A program made the translations under genes and the position numbers. A DNA stretch of 64,000 nt from Xanthomarina sp. F1114 (GTDB lineage Bacteria > Bacteroidota > Bacteroidia > Flavobacteriales > Flavobacteriaceae). Shown piece by piece: positions 25,421 through 35,546 of the stretch (the first letter of the stretch is position 1; each line of letters opens with the position of its first letter). The stretch is taken from the NCBI RefSeq assembly GCF_026410255.1, contig NZ_JAPMLL010000001.1:1-64000 (forward strand). Reading direction: 5' to 3'. Under the pieces are notes generated by a model. That model worked only from the letters and a program-made list of their open reading frames with translations, was not told the origin of the DNA and did no database searches.

Positions 25421-28400
25421 TTACTTTTCTCTATTTATATATAACCAAGCTGATTTTACTTCGCCTTCTTGATATTTCATAACATAGAAATAAGTTCCTG
25501 TTGGTAGTTTATCTCCTTTATCTGATATACCTTCAAACTGATTTGTATAAACTCCTTTATAACTGAAAACCTTAATACCATTTCTGTTAAAGATCTCTAA
25601 GCTATTAACATTATAACCAGTCAAATTGAAGCTGTCGTTTATTCCATCTCCATTTGGCGTGATTACCTGAGGAATTACACACGTATCTGTTGTAAATGAT
25701 TGTCCAGAAGTTTCTGGACAAGGTCCTGAAGTAGTATATTCTATAGTATACGTTGTATTTGACGCACCACCTGTAACTTCTCCTGTATCCGGGTTTACAA
25801 CAATACCAGAGTCTGTAGAACTAAATGTTCCACCGGCATCTCCAATAATGGTTGCAGTTGCACCATCGCAGGTTGGTGTTAAAGTAAATGAGGCATCTTC
25901 AACTTCAGGGATAACTACGGTTTCTGCTGTTGTAGATGAACAATCTCCTACTGTAGTATATTCTACAACATAAGATGTACCCGAAACAGCATTTGTAATT
26001 TCTCCAGTTACTGGATCTATCATTGCTCCATCTGTAGCATCAAATGTGAAGTTTCCACCAGCATCTCCTGTTATAGTTGCAGTTGCACCACCAAAACAAT
26101 TGGCTTCCATACTAAATGACGAGTCTCCACCAGAAAGTACAGTTACTGTTTGAGTTTCTGATGTTTCACAAGATCCTGAGATTGTGTAAATAACCGTATA
26201 AGTTGCATTAGAAACTCCATTAGTAATTTCACCAGTTACCGGATCAATAATTGCTCCATCTTCTGGTTCAGGATTAAAAGAGAAAACTCCTCCTGCATCT
26301 CCTGTCAAGTTTGCCGTTGCTCCATCGCAAGTTGGTGTTAGCGTAAAGGAAGCATCTCCAGCAGTAAGTATTGTAACTGTTTGTGTAACAATTGACGGAC
26401 ATCCATCTTCTCCTACCGTATACTGAACGGTATAAGTAGTACCTCCAATACCATTTGTAATTTCTCCTGTTGTTGCATCAATAGTTGCACCATCATTAGG
26501 CTCTGGACTAAAAGCAAACTCTCCTCCAGTATCTCCTAAAATTTCGGCTGTTGCACCATCGCAAGTTGCAGTCATTTCAAAAGAACCATCAGAAGTTGAT
26601 AGGTCTACGTATGCAACTTCTACATCGTCTGAAACGGTAGCTGTTCCTCCAGTACATAAGTCGTAAGTAACGGCAAAAGTATAGGTTGTTGTTTGAGTTG
26701 GTGATACAGTAACAGTATCTTCAGTTCCAATAACAGTTCCTTGATCGTCTGTCCATTCTAGTGTATAATTAGGTGTTCCAGAAGGTGAGAATCTGTACGA
26801 CTCTGGATTATCTGGCGTTACCGTCCATACACTTGTGTTTCGTCCAGCTGGTGTCGTCGCAAATTGATCATCTACACTCTGAATACCTACTACTGCAAGT
26901 CCATCGTTCCACCCCATACAAGTTGGTTTACTTAAAATATGGATATCAATATTATTAGACGATTCATGTAATATTATCTGACTAGTAGTTAATAAACCGC
27001 TACATTGAGAACCAAAATAACAAACTTCATTGTAATTCACTACAAACTGTCTATAAGGAGCAGAACCTAATACTACATAATCAATACTTCCACAAGTTGC
27101 AGGATTAATATCATGTCCAGGCCCAAAAATATTGGCTTCCGTTATGGTTGTGTTTGTTGTGTTAGGTAAGGTTGAAGGGCCTCCACTAAAGGTTGATAAA
27201 TCCCATTCATTATAAGTTCCTGCATGCTGTGTTTCAAAACTCACTACACCATTAGATCCAATAATTACCTTATCATAAACGCCGCCATAGAAACAGAATT
27301 CGAATCCAAGATCCAGAACTTCAGACCATCTATCATCGATGTCTACACTTGTAGGAGTTGCCCCATCTACAGGAGGGGTTGGACAGGTATCTATTGAGTT
27401 AATCTCGTAATTAGTCGTATCCTGACCATACAAATGGAAATTAGACTCCAACGTAACTTCTGGTGTATTACAATCTACAGAGGTGTCATCTCCAGCAAAC
27501 ACAATAGAACATGGGTTTGGTGGTGGCGGACATAAGAATGCCATCGGGTTACTTGTAGTAATACAATTTGAGTCGTCCGTGTTTTCAACCGTAACTATTA
27601 CATTTGAATTAGCTACAAACGGCCCCAAAATAAGAACACCAACCTCTGTCACTACTACAGGTGCACTTCCTTGATTATCATTAACGGTTAAGGAGTTCGC
27701 GTCTCCTAAATCTGTAATATCTACTTCCACTTCGAAAGTAGGGTTATCTGGATCTGTGATACAGTCTCCATTTATAAGATTAAAATTAACGGATTGTGGC
27801 ATACATGTTTGACAGTATACATCAAAATCCCAAGGTGTATAATTATTCGAACCACAGTTACCTGTAAAATCTGATTGAATAATTACTGTTAAAGTTGCCC
27901 CTGAAGTAGTAAACGTTAAACCTGTTAAGTCTCCATTATTACCATACCCATTATATAGTTCACTACCGTCTGAATCTAATATTATTAGTTCATCCCAGTT
28001 ATTTTCTACTTGACCGGCATTAAATTCTAAGACTAACGGGAACCCTGTAGAACTTACAAAGTTAAACTCTGTATTATCATTATTAGTATAACAATAAGTT
28101 GTGTTTAGTCTTCCCCCATCACAATCTACCACTTGGTTTGGATCAGCTCTAGTTGTAAAGCTATATTCTGTACAATCTACTGCTGAACCATTATCATTAT
28201 AAGGTACAATAGTAACATAAATTGTTGTTGCATAAGGTAAAGTGCCAGGATCGTACGTTAATACGTCTCCCACATCAACACCATCCAGAATATCAGTTCC
28301 TCCTGGAGTTGTACCTACATATAAAGTATATCCGGTAACTATTATTGAAGCTGGAGACCAAGTTAAATCTACGTTCTCATCTGTAGAAAGTTCTCCATTT

Positions 28401-30955
28401 GCAGGTTCTGTCAATACGGCATTACAATTAGGAACGGCAGTTGTATCTATACAAGACACATCAAAATCCCAAACCTCTCTCGAACCGCTTTCACAACTTA
28501 CCGAACCATCTGACTCGACATACATAATCATTGTACCTCCAGTAGAGTTTATGGATAAGCCTGCTAAATCTCCTCCATTATCGCCTTCGTAAATAATAGT
28601 TCCGTCATCTTCTGTAACTCTAAGAGTATCCCAATTTGCTTCAATTGTTCCAGAATTAAAGAACATATTTAAGGGTCCTCCAGTTGTACTTTGAAAGCTA
28701 TATATCTCTATCCAAACACCGTTTGTTCCACTTTCGTAACAATGTACTGTATTTATCACTTGACCTGTATCACAATCCACGATTTGGTTTGGATCGCTTC
28801 TTATTGTAAAGCTTTCTTCAGTACAATTAGTTGCTGGACCATTATCATTATAAGGTATAATAGTTACATAATACGTTGTATCATAATTTAAGGTACCAGG
28901 ATCGTAAGTTAATACATTTCCAACGTCCACTCCGTTTAACACATCTGTTCCTCCAGGCGTTGTACCCATATTTAAGGTGTACCCAGTAACATAAACAGAT
29001 GCTGCAGTCCACGTTAAGTCTTCATCTTCATCTACATCAACAGTACCATCCACAGGTATTGTTAAAGACGCATTACAATTAGGCAGGGCTGTGGTATCTA
29101 CACAAGATACATCAAAATCCATTTCTACAAGTGTTGTACTTGAGTTACAACTCGTAATACTATCAGAATCTAAAATCATATAAAGGTTACCACTATTAGC
29201 TACAAAAACAAAGCCAGTTAAATCGTTGTTACCGACAACACCATCATCTGAGTCGTATAAAAGTGTTCCTGTATTATCTGTTCCATCGTAGATTAGTAAG
29301 TCGTCCCAAGTATTTCCCGAAAAAGTACTTTCTTCTAACATCCCAGAATTAAAATATATTGAAATTGGGTCTCCATTAGATGAAGCAAACCACCATTCGG
29401 TAATTTCGTTGTTATCGTAGCAATGTACTGTATTAATAACTTGCCCCGTATCGCAATCTACCACTTGGTTAGGATCTGCTTTTGTAGTAAAGCTCTCTTC
29501 GGTACAGCCAGTTGCCTGCCCATTATCGTTATATGGAATTATGGATACATAGTATGTTGTACTGTATGCTAATAAACCAGGATTGTAAGTAAGTACATCT
29601 CCTACATCTACTCCATTAAGCACATCTGTACCGCCTGGGGTCGTTCCCATATTTAAAATATAACCTGTAACAAATACAGATGCAGCAGACCAAGATAAAT
29701 CGGTGTTTTCGCTAACATTAACTGCACCATTTACAGGGTTTGATAAAGTAGCATTACAATTAGGAAGCGCTGTTGTGTCTAAACAATATACGTCAAAATT
29801 CCAAGGGTTACTTGTACAGCTAATCCCTGAACCATCTGAAGTCACTCCTACTGTAATAGTATCACCAGAAGAAATAAACAATAAACCAGCCAGGTTACCA
29901 GCATCTCCATAAGGAGTTGCATCATTTAGGTTTGTAGTTCCATCAGAGTCTAATATAATAAGCTCATCCCAACCATTTTCTGTGCTTCCTGAATTGAAAA
30001 CAACCACTAAAGGTGAACCATCAGAACTTTGAAAACTAAAGGTTGTGGTATCGTTATTTGTGTAACAAAACACCGTATTAATTGGGATTCCTGAACCACA
30101 ATCTACCGGTGCATTAGGATCGGCTCCTGTTGTAAAAGTTTGCTCCGGACAATCTACTGCCGGACCATTGTCATTATATGGAGTAATATTTACATAATAT
30201 GTTGTTGAATACTCTAAATCAGGAAGATCATATGTTGTAGAAAGACCTGTGTTTACATTATCTACTAATTCTGTTCCCCCAGGTGTCGTTCCAACTGAAA
30301 GCGTGTATCCTGAAGGAATTCCAGTAGCTGGTTGCCAGCTTAAGTTTTCCGTGATAGCTACTCCTGTAGCTCCATTTGTAGGGTTAACTAATGGTGAACA
30401 AGCAGGAGGGTCTACAACAACTTGAAAAGCTGTTACGTTATCCATATAGAAGTAATAGTTCCCTGAAATATATAGGTTTTCAAAACGCAATTTAAAATCG
30501 CCTCCTGTAGGAACCTCAGCTGCTGGCACAACAAAACTCATATTGGCACAGGTATTTGCTGTTACGTGATTTACGTCGTTAATGGTTCCAATTGTTGTCC
30601 ATGAGCCTCCATTATCGGTGGAGTATTGCACATAAAACTCTCCCCATCCCGGAGGACTAGCATCTACAGCTGCCGACCAGTCAACAATTTTATAATCAAA
30701 AGATACAGTTACATCTGTACCGTTAGATTCCCCCAGTATATTTGGAGATTCCAAATAATCTGAAGTATTAGAATCACTTAGGTTTGACCTAAGCGAAACC
30801 ACACTACATGGGTTAAACGGGGTTCCAGAATAACCTGCACTCGTCCATCCTGGAGGTATGGTTAAACTAGCATCGAAATTTTCTACTAAACCTATTTGAG
30901 AAAACCCAATCAAGGAGATAAGCCCAAATAGCAGAGATAGCGTAATTTTTTTCAT
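25421..30955 (-). CDS. Giant repetitive surface protein with type B T9SS sorting domain
   Basis: 1844 residues. A signal peptide is followed by a jelly-roll/cleaved-adhesin-like region (about 20-180). Four alternating pairs of fibronectin-III-like and CUB-like modules follow (about 185-1050): modules starting NCNA.L..P.G and modules starting DCDTGQVINTVHCY. A unique region comes next (about 1150-1420), then four repeats of about 75 residues (DASFTLTPTCDGATA, about 1450-1750). The last 85 residues (VITPNGDGINDSFNLTGYNV, KLPTGTYFYVMKY) form the type B gliding-associated CTD. The protein is probably exported to the cell surface as an adhesin or enzyme scaffold; no catalytic domain is visible. 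It heads an operon with PorP/SprF and OmpA proteins. Confidence 0.93.
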   Translation of the reverse strand: MKKITLSLLFGLISLIGFSQIGLVENFDASLTIPPGWTSAGYSGTPFNPCSVVSLRSNLSDSNTSDYLESPNILGESNGTDVTVSFDYKIVDWSAAVDASPPGWGEFYVQYSTDNGGSWTTIGTINDVNHVTANTCANMSFVVPAAEVPTGGDFKLRFENLYISGNYYFYMDNVTAFQVVVDPPACSPLVNPTNGATGVAITENLSWQPATGIPSGYTLSVGTTPGGTELVDNVNTGLSTTYDLPDLEYSTTYYVNITPYNDNGPAVDCPEQTFTTGADPNAPVDCGSGIPINTVFCYTNNDTTTFSFQSSDGSPLVVVFNSGSTENGWDELIILDSDGTTNLNDATPYGDAGNLAGLLFISSGDTITVGVTSDGSGISCTSNPWNFDVYCLDTTALPNCNATLSNPVNGAVNVSENTDLSWSAASVFVTGYILNMGTTPGGTDVLNGVDVGDVLTYNPGLLAYSTTYYVSIIPYNDNGQATGCTEESFTTKADPNQVVDCDTGQVINTVHCYDNNEITEWWFASSNGDPISIYFNSGMLEESTFSGNTWDDLLIYDGTDNTGTLLYDSDDGVVGNNDLTGFVFVANSGNLYMILDSDSITSCNSSTTLVEMDFDVSCVDTTALPNCNASLTIPVDGTVDVDEDEDLTWTAASVYVTGYTLNMGTTPGGTDVLNGVDVGNVLTYDPGTLNYDTTYYVTIIPYNDNGPATNCTEESFTIRSDPNQIVDCDTGQVINTVHCYESGTNGVWIEIYSFQSTTGGPLNMFFNSGTIEANWDTLRVTEDDGTIIYEGDNGGDLAGLSINSTGGTMIMYVESDGSVSCESGSREVWDFDVSCIDTTAVPNCNAVLTEPANGELSTDENVDLTWSPASIIVTGYTLYVGTTPGGTDILDGVDVGDVLTYDPGTLPYATTIYVTIVPYNDNGSAVDCTEYSFTTRADPNQVVDCDGGRLNTTYCYTNNDNTEFNFVSSTGFPLVLEFNAGQVENNWDELIILDSDGSELYNGYGNNGDLTGLTFTTSGATLTVIIQSDFTGNCGSNNYTPWDFDVYCQTCMPQSVNFNLINGDCITDPDNPTFEVEVDITDLGDANSLTVNDNQGSAPVVVTEVGVLILGPFVANSNVIVTVENTDDSNCITTSNPMAFLCPPPPNPCSIVFAGDDTSVDCNTPEVTLESNFHLYGQDTTNYEINSIDTCPTPPVDGATPTSVDIDDRWSEVLDLGFEFCFYGGVYDKVIIGSNGVVSFETQHAGTYNEWDLSTFSGGPSTLPNTTNTTITEANIFGPGHDINPATCGSIDYVVLGSAPYRQFVVNYNEVCYFGSQCSGLLTTSQIILHESSNNIDIHILSKPTCMGWNDGLAVVGIQSVDDQFATTPAGRNTSVWTVTPDNPESYRFSPSGTPNYTLEWTDDQGTVIGTEDTVTVSPTQTTTYTFAVTYDLCTGGTATVSDDVEVAYVDLSTSDGSFEMTATCDGATAEILGDTGGEFAFSPEPNDGATIDATTGEITNGIGGTTYTVQYTVGEDGCPSIVTQTVTILTAGDASFTLTPTCDGATANLTGDAGGVFSFNPEPEDGAIIDPVTGEITNGVSNATYTVIYTISGSCETSETQTVTVLSGGDSSFSMEANCFGGATATITGDAGGNFTFDATDGAMIDPVTGEITNAVSGTSYVVEYTTVGDCSSTTAETVVIPEVEDASFTLTPTCDGATATIIGDAGGTFSSTDSGIVVNPDTGEVTGGASNTTYTIEYTTSGPCPETSGQSFTTDTCVIPQVITPNGDGINDSFNLTGYNVNSLEIFNRNGIKVFSYKGVYTNQFEGISDKGDKLPTGTYFYVMKYQEGEVKSAWLYINREK
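25690..26600 (-). repeat. Four tandem coding repeats in the giant T9SS cargo gene
   Basis: Units of about 220-230 bases encode SFTLTPTCDGATA...GDAGG.F.F...DGA.IDP.TGEITN. Their nucleotide similarity makes slippage or recombination plausible. Confidence 0.8.
28100..30420 (-). repeat. Four FN3/CUB-like coding modules in the giant T9SS cargo gene
   Basis: Modules of roughly 640-690 bases each encode a CNA.L..P FN3-like unit followed by a DC..G..INT..CY CUB-like unit. Conserved segments (GTTPGGTDVLNGVDVG) recur in three of the four. Confidence 0.8.
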
Positions 30956-31186
30956 TTTATAAAAATAGGTTAGTTATTTTATACAAGTCGCTGATTAAAA
31001 ACGACTTACGTTTTTTGTTGATTCAGAACTGTGTAAATAAGGTTAAAATTTTCACAAATTCCAAAAACCTAAATTATAAAAAATCTACATCATCAATGCC
31101 TTAACATTTACTTAATAGACAAACTACGCTTTTCTTCGTTAAAGAGAAAAAAACGTAAAGCAATACCTCAAAAATTTGTATCTTAT

Positions 31187-32224
31187 TTATGGTGAAGGAT
31201 TTGGAATGCTAGAATGAATCTTTTCAATTTCTTGAAGCACTTCAGAATTTAACTCTAGATGAATACTTTCTATATTTTCATTTAATTGGTTCAAATTTGT
31301 TGCTCCAATAATATTACTTGTTACAAAAGGTTGCTGTGTAACAAACGCCAAAGACATTTGTGCTAAGGACATATTATTTTCTTCTGCCAGTTTTAAATAT
31401 GCTTTTGCTGCTTGTGTAGCTTCTGCCGAACTATATCGGGTAAACCGAGTAAACAAATTAAGTCTTGAATTTTTACTATCCGTACCTTTTATATATTTTC
31501 CAGACAAAACACCACATGCCATTGGCGAGTAGGCTAAAAGTCCCATATTTTCTCTAATAGCTATTTCTGCCATATCTCCTTCAAAGGTTCTATTTAATAA
31601 GGAGTACGCATTTTGAATAGTAATCATTCGTGGCAAATTATTTACTTTAGACTCTTCTAAATAACGCATGGCTCCCCAAGCTTTTTCATTTGAAATTCCA
31701 ATATGACGCACCTTACCTTCCTTAATAATACCATCAAACGTATGAAGAATTTCTTTGAAGTTGTCTTCCCAAGCATCTTTAGAATTATGTTTATAATCCC
31801 TAACTCCAAACGTGTTTGTTTGTCGTTCTGGCCAATGAAGTTGGTATAAATCTATATAATCGGTTTGAAGTCTTTTTAAGCTTTGGTTAACAGCATCTTT
31901 TAAAGCTTCGGGACTAAACCCATTGGTTCTAATGTGGGCTGTATAATCTCCAGGTCCCACAATTTTTGTTGCTAAAACTACCTCATCTCTTTTTCCCGTT
32001 TTGTTAAACCAATTTCCAATTATCTGTTCGGTTTTAGAATAGGTTTCTTTTGTTGCCGGAACTGGGTACATTTCTGCACAATCAAAAAAGTTAATACCCT
32101 TATCTGTTGCTAAATCCATTTGAGCAAATCCTTCGTCTTGAGTATTTTGATTTCCCCAAGTCATGGTTCCTAAACAAAGTTTGCTCACTTTAATATTAGT
32201 ATGTGGCAAGTTGGTATATTTCAT
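31187..32224 (-). CDS. Aldo/keto reductase
   Basis: 345 residues, the size of Tas/YajO-like NADPH-dependent reductases. The catalytic tetrad region is visible: NFFDCAEMYP (Asp and Tyr), VVLATKIVG (Lys) and LYQLHWPERQ (His). The coenzyme-binding segment is toward the C-terminus (TSNIIGATNLNQLNEN). It reduces aldehydes or ketones; the physiological substrate is unknown. It lies downstream of and in the same direction as the cytochrome gene (40 bases), which may be coincidental. Confidence 0.92.
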   Translation of the reverse strand: MKYTNLPHTNIKVSKLCLGTMTWGNQNTQDEGFAQMDLATDKGINFFDCAEMYPVPATKETYSKTEQIIGNWFNKTGKRDEVVLATKIVGPGDYTAHIRTNGFSPEALKDAVNQSLKRLQTDYIDLYQLHWPERQTNTFGVRDYKHNSKDAWEDNFKEILHTFDGIIKEGKVRHIGISNEKAWGAMRYLEESKVNNLPRMITIQNAYSLLNRTFEGDMAEIAIRENMGLLAYSPMACGVLSGKYIKGTDSKNSRLNLFTRFTRYSSAEATQAAKAYLKLAEENNMSLAQMSLAFVTQQPFVTSNIIGATNLNQLNENIESIHLELNSEVLQEIEKIHSSIPNPSP

Positions 32225-32264
32225 TTTGAATATTTATAAAGTGAATTAAAAGAGCGTTGTCTAA

Positions 32265-34442
32265 TTAATTGGACCTTCCAGGCTGAACATTGAGTTCCTG
32301 CATTATTTTTCGGGAAGCTCCCAGTTTTCCTTGTTCCTGATATATTAAAGCCAACAGATACTTAAAATCTGGATTATTAGCCTCTATTTTTAAAGCTTGA
32401 TTGATTATTTTTTCACTTTCATTAAAGCTCTTATTCTGATAATAATAGGTAGCTAGGTTATAAAGATATCTTGGATTTGTTGGTTCTAAACTAATAGCTT
32501 TGTTTAAATCTTCTAATGCCAAAGAATTTTCTTTTAACTCAAAGTAAATAAGTGCTCTTAAATAATAAGGTCTAGCAGTTTCCGGGCTTTTAGAGACCAA
32601 TAGATTTAAAATTTTTAAAGCTTCGTCTGGTTGATTGTTTATACTATAACTACTTGCAAGATTAGAATAGGCAGGAATAAACAAACTGTCTTTTTTAATA
32701 GCTGCACGATAGTGTTTAATTGCGGTTTTAACATCGTTTGTTTGAAGGTAATAGTCTCCTAATTGCATTCTTCCACTGGAAAAATCTGCATTAGTATATA
32801 ACATAGTTTCTAATTCGTCTCTCGATTTTTCTAAATTACTAACATCAACATTGGTTAAAGTATTAAAATCTAAATCCAACAACAATTGTGCTGCTCCAAT
32901 TCTCACCAGTTTAGTGGTGTCATTTGTATGTTTTAAAGCAATGGAAGTTCTGTCTTCTAAACTCAAACCTCTAAATTTTTGAAGTGCAGCATATCTTACC
33001 ATAGGAGATGGATCTTCCAAACCTTTTATAAGCGCCTGATATTGACTCGATTCTGTAATTTGTAAATTATCTATAACTGATGCCCTTGCAATAGCAGGAT
33101 AATTTAAGTCGTTTATAAACAAGTCTAAACCATCCCGATCTTTTTTACTTATATAATCTCTACTACTTAATAATAAAGCATCAGAAAAATGAGCTTCTCT
33201 TTTTGCTCCATACCATTCGACAACTTTGTTGGCTGCCCATTGATTGGTTTTATCTGCATGACAGGTATTACAAGCATTTGGCGTACCGTATTCTACACTT
33301 TGGTCTGGTCTTGGCACTCTAAAACTATGATCCCTTCTATAATCTATTCCCATATAGGTAACTCCAGTCATGTGACAGTTAATACATTGAGAACCTTCTG
33401 AATTTTGTGGATGAAAATGATGTGTAGGTTGGTCGTATTTTGGCTCATGACATTGCATACATAACTTATTACCTACTTCTTTTAATTTTAAAGAATGTGG
33501 ATTATGACAGTCTGTACAAGTCACATCATTATGATACATTTTACTTTGCAGGAAAGAACCATAAACATAATCTTCTGCTTCTATTTGCCCATCGCCATGA
33601 TAAAACTCTTGAGACAAATTCTGAAGTAAATACTGGTCTTCAAAATGGGCTCCAGGCACCATGTTTTCTGTAAGCTTAACTCGTCTAGAGTGACAAGTAG
33701 CGCACATATTCATTTGTGCAAATTGCGAATTCCCGGCTAAAATGTATTTGTTATTATGAAGTGAGTCCTGTAAGTTATTTGCCCAATTAACATGTTTTTC
33801 TGCAGGACCATGGCAGCTTTCGCAGCTAACATTTATTGAAGACCAGGTGGTATTAAATCTATCTTCGTCGGGGATGTAATTTTTTTGAAGATTTGTAGAA
33901 TGGCATTCGGCGCACATAGTATTCCAGTTTTGGGAACTTTCTGTCCAATGCATCCAGTCGTGTGGATCTATAGCATCTCCTGAATATTGATGATACCATT
34001 GTTTTTTATCAACATCCCAAGTTACTCTCAACGCTTGCTTTTTTCCATTCTCGAAATCCACCAGATATTGTTGTAAAGGATAAATTCCAAAAGCATAAGA
34101 AATTTTATAGTCATTTTCCGAACCATCAATTTCTTTAATATGAACAAAAAACTCAGAGTCTTTTTTGCTGAAAAAATAAGTTATACCATCTAAAGTGATT
34201 TCAACATCATTAAAATCGGCTAATATTGTTTCTCCATTTGCCACTTGCATAGCTAAGTCATGATCCGAATCTTTCCAAGAATCAAAAGCCTGTTTATGAC
34301 AAGACATACATTGCTCGTCGCCTACATAACCATCTTTATGAACCGATATGATTTTTTTGGAATCGACATAGCTTTCTTTCTTAGAATTGTTTTCACAAGA
34401 AATAAAAATTAAGATTATTACAATCCAAAAAAGTTGTTTCAT
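32265..34442 (-). CDS. Octahaem cytochrome c lipoprotein with HEAT-like and TPR repeats
   Basis: 725 residues. A lipoprotein signal ends FISC (Cys about 16). Eight CxxCH haem-binding motifs occur within residues about 44-395: CMSCH, CAECH, CESCH, CATCH, CTDCH, CMQCH, CINCH and CNTCH. The family is cytochrome c-554-like/doubled CxxCH. Residues about 430-520 look like HEAT repeats (SPMVRYAALQKFRGLS) and about 540-715 like TPRs. A role in periplasmic or surface electron transfer is likely; the redox partner is unknown. The haem motifs, and the absence of a membrane helix after the lipobox, suggest anchoring by lipid. Confidence 0.9.
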   Translation of the reverse strand: MKQLFWIVIILIFISCENNSKKESYVDSKKIISVHKDGYVGDEQCMSCHKQAFDSWKDSDHDLAMQVANGETILADFNDVEITLDGITYFFSKKDSEFFVHIKEIDGSENDYKISYAFGIYPLQQYLVDFENGKKQALRVTWDVDKKQWYHQYSGDAIDPHDWMHWTESSQNWNTMCAECHSTNLQKNYIPDEDRFNTTWSSINVSCESCHGPAEKHVNWANNLQDSLHNNKYILAGNSQFAQMNMCATCHSRRVKLTENMVPGAHFEDQYLLQNLSQEFYHGDGQIEAEDYVYGSFLQSKMYHNDVTCTDCHNPHSLKLKEVGNKLCMQCHEPKYDQPTHHFHPQNSEGSQCINCHMTGVTYMGIDYRRDHSFRVPRPDQSVEYGTPNACNTCHADKTNQWAANKVVEWYGAKREAHFSDALLLSSRDYISKKDRDGLDLFINDLNYPAIARASVIDNLQITESSQYQALIKGLEDPSPMVRYAALQKFRGLSLEDRTSIALKHTNDTTKLVRIGAAQLLLDLDFNTLTNVDVSNLEKSRDELETMLYTNADFSSGRMQLGDYYLQTNDVKTAIKHYRAAIKKDSLFIPAYSNLASSYSINNQPDEALKILNLLVSKSPETARPYYLRALIYFELKENSLALEDLNKAISLEPTNPRYLYNLATYYYQNKSFNESEKIINQALKIEANNPDFKYLLALIYQEQGKLGASRKIMQELNVQPGRSN

Positions 34443-34497
34443 ATTATAGATAGGAAAGCGTTAACGATATTTAAGTGCAATTTAAAAATATAAATTT

Positions 34498-34530
34498 AAA
34501 AAACGCGATTCTTTCGAATCGCGTTTAGAA
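34498..34530 (-). terminator. Terminator of the OmpA lipoprotein gene
   Basis: AAACGCGATTC pairs with GAATCGCGTTT around four bases, with T-rich sequence following on the minus strand. Confidence 0.85.
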
Positions 34531-34533
34531 TAT

Positions 34534-35493
34534 TTAAATATCGTTAAGTAATTTGGAAATTTCATCCAACTTAGGAGTTAGAATAACTTCTATACGTCTA
34601 TTTTTTGCTTTTCCTTCAGAGGTATCATTGGTTGCAATTGGTGCAAACTCCCCTCTTCCTGCTGCAGTTAAGTTTTCTGGCTTTATGTCTGAGTTTTGTC
34701 TTAAAATCTCAACAATAGCTGTGGCACGTTTTGTAGACAAGTCCCAATTTCCTTTCATGATACTATTTCCAGAATATGGCACATTATCTGTATGACCTTC
34801 AATTAACACATTAATATCTGGATTTACGGCAAGCACAGATCCTAACTGTTGTACAGCTTTTTTTCCTTCGGTACCTACTGCCCAACTTCCAGATTGAAAT
34901 AATAATTTATTTTCCATAGACACATACACTTTTCCATCGCGTTGCACTACTGTAAGTCCTTTGCCTTCAAAATCTACTAATGCTCTTGAAATAGCATTTT
35001 TCAACTCGGTCATGGCTGCGTCTTTAGCTGCAATCATACTTTCTAATTCTGCCACACGATTTGAACGTGCTTCCAGTTCCTTTTTTAACGATTCTAATCG
35101 GGCATTTTCAGTCTCTAAAGCTTGCTCCTTTGCCTCTAAGCGCGCTAATAACTCTCTGTTTTTTTGAACATTATCTGCAATGGCAGACGAGCTGTTCTTT
35201 TCTAAAGCCGTATAAGAAGATTTTAAATTTTCTAAATTGGCTTTAGCAGCATTGTAATCTCCTTGCAGCTTATCTCTGTCTGCAATTGCCTCATTATAGG
35301 CTTTTTGAAGCTGATCTAATTCATTTTGAGCTGAGTTTTTGGCAAGCATCAGGTTTTCGTTATCGCTTTTTAACTCTCTATTTTCATCTTTTAAAGTACT
35401 GTATTTACTTTCTAAGTCTTTATACACTTTTGGAGATACGCAAGCACTTGCCAGCATGGTAGAAACTGCTAAAACTATAAATTTGTTTTTCAT
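34534..35493 (-). CDS. OmpA-family lipoprotein with long coiled coil
   Basis: 319 residues. The lipobox is ASAC (Cys about 18). Residues about 25-165 form a long coiled coil rich in Glu, Lys, Leu and Ala. The C-terminal OmpA domain (about 185-315) includes NVLIEGHTDNVPYSG, WDLSTKRATAIVEILR and GKAKNRRIEVILTP, which is closest to MotB-like members. It should tether the outer membrane or an envelope complex to peptidoglycan across a rigid stalk. It is a single-gene unit with its own terminator. Confidence 0.92.
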   Translation of the reverse strand: MKNKFIVLAVSTMLASACVSPKVYKDLESKYSTLKDENRELKSDNENLMLAKNSAQNELDQLQKAYNEAIADRDKLQGDYNAAKANLENLKSSYTALEKNSSSAIADNVQKNRELLARLEAKEQALETENARLESLKKELEARSNRVAELESMIAAKDAAMTELKNAISRALVDFEGKGLTVVQRDGKVYVSMENKLLFQSGSWAVGTEGKKAVQQLGSVLAVNPDINVLIEGHTDNVPYSGNSIMKGNWDLSTKRATAIVEILRQNSDIKPENLTAAGRGEFAPIATNDTSEGKAKNRRIEVILTPKLDEISKLLNDI

Positions 35494-35546
35494 TTTTAAA
35501 ATTTGGGTTTATGTTTTTTATGGATTCATTTTTATAAATAGAACTA

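Noticed and set aside
25421-30955. Naming the giant surface protein SprB
   Set aside because: It is far shorter than SprB and shows different repeats; only the sorting domain and PorP/SprF neighbour are shared.
30984-31011. Terminator between the aldo/keto reductase and the giant T9SS gene
   Set aside because: AAGTCG/CGACTT is only six bp and would face the wrong strand for the reductase transcript.
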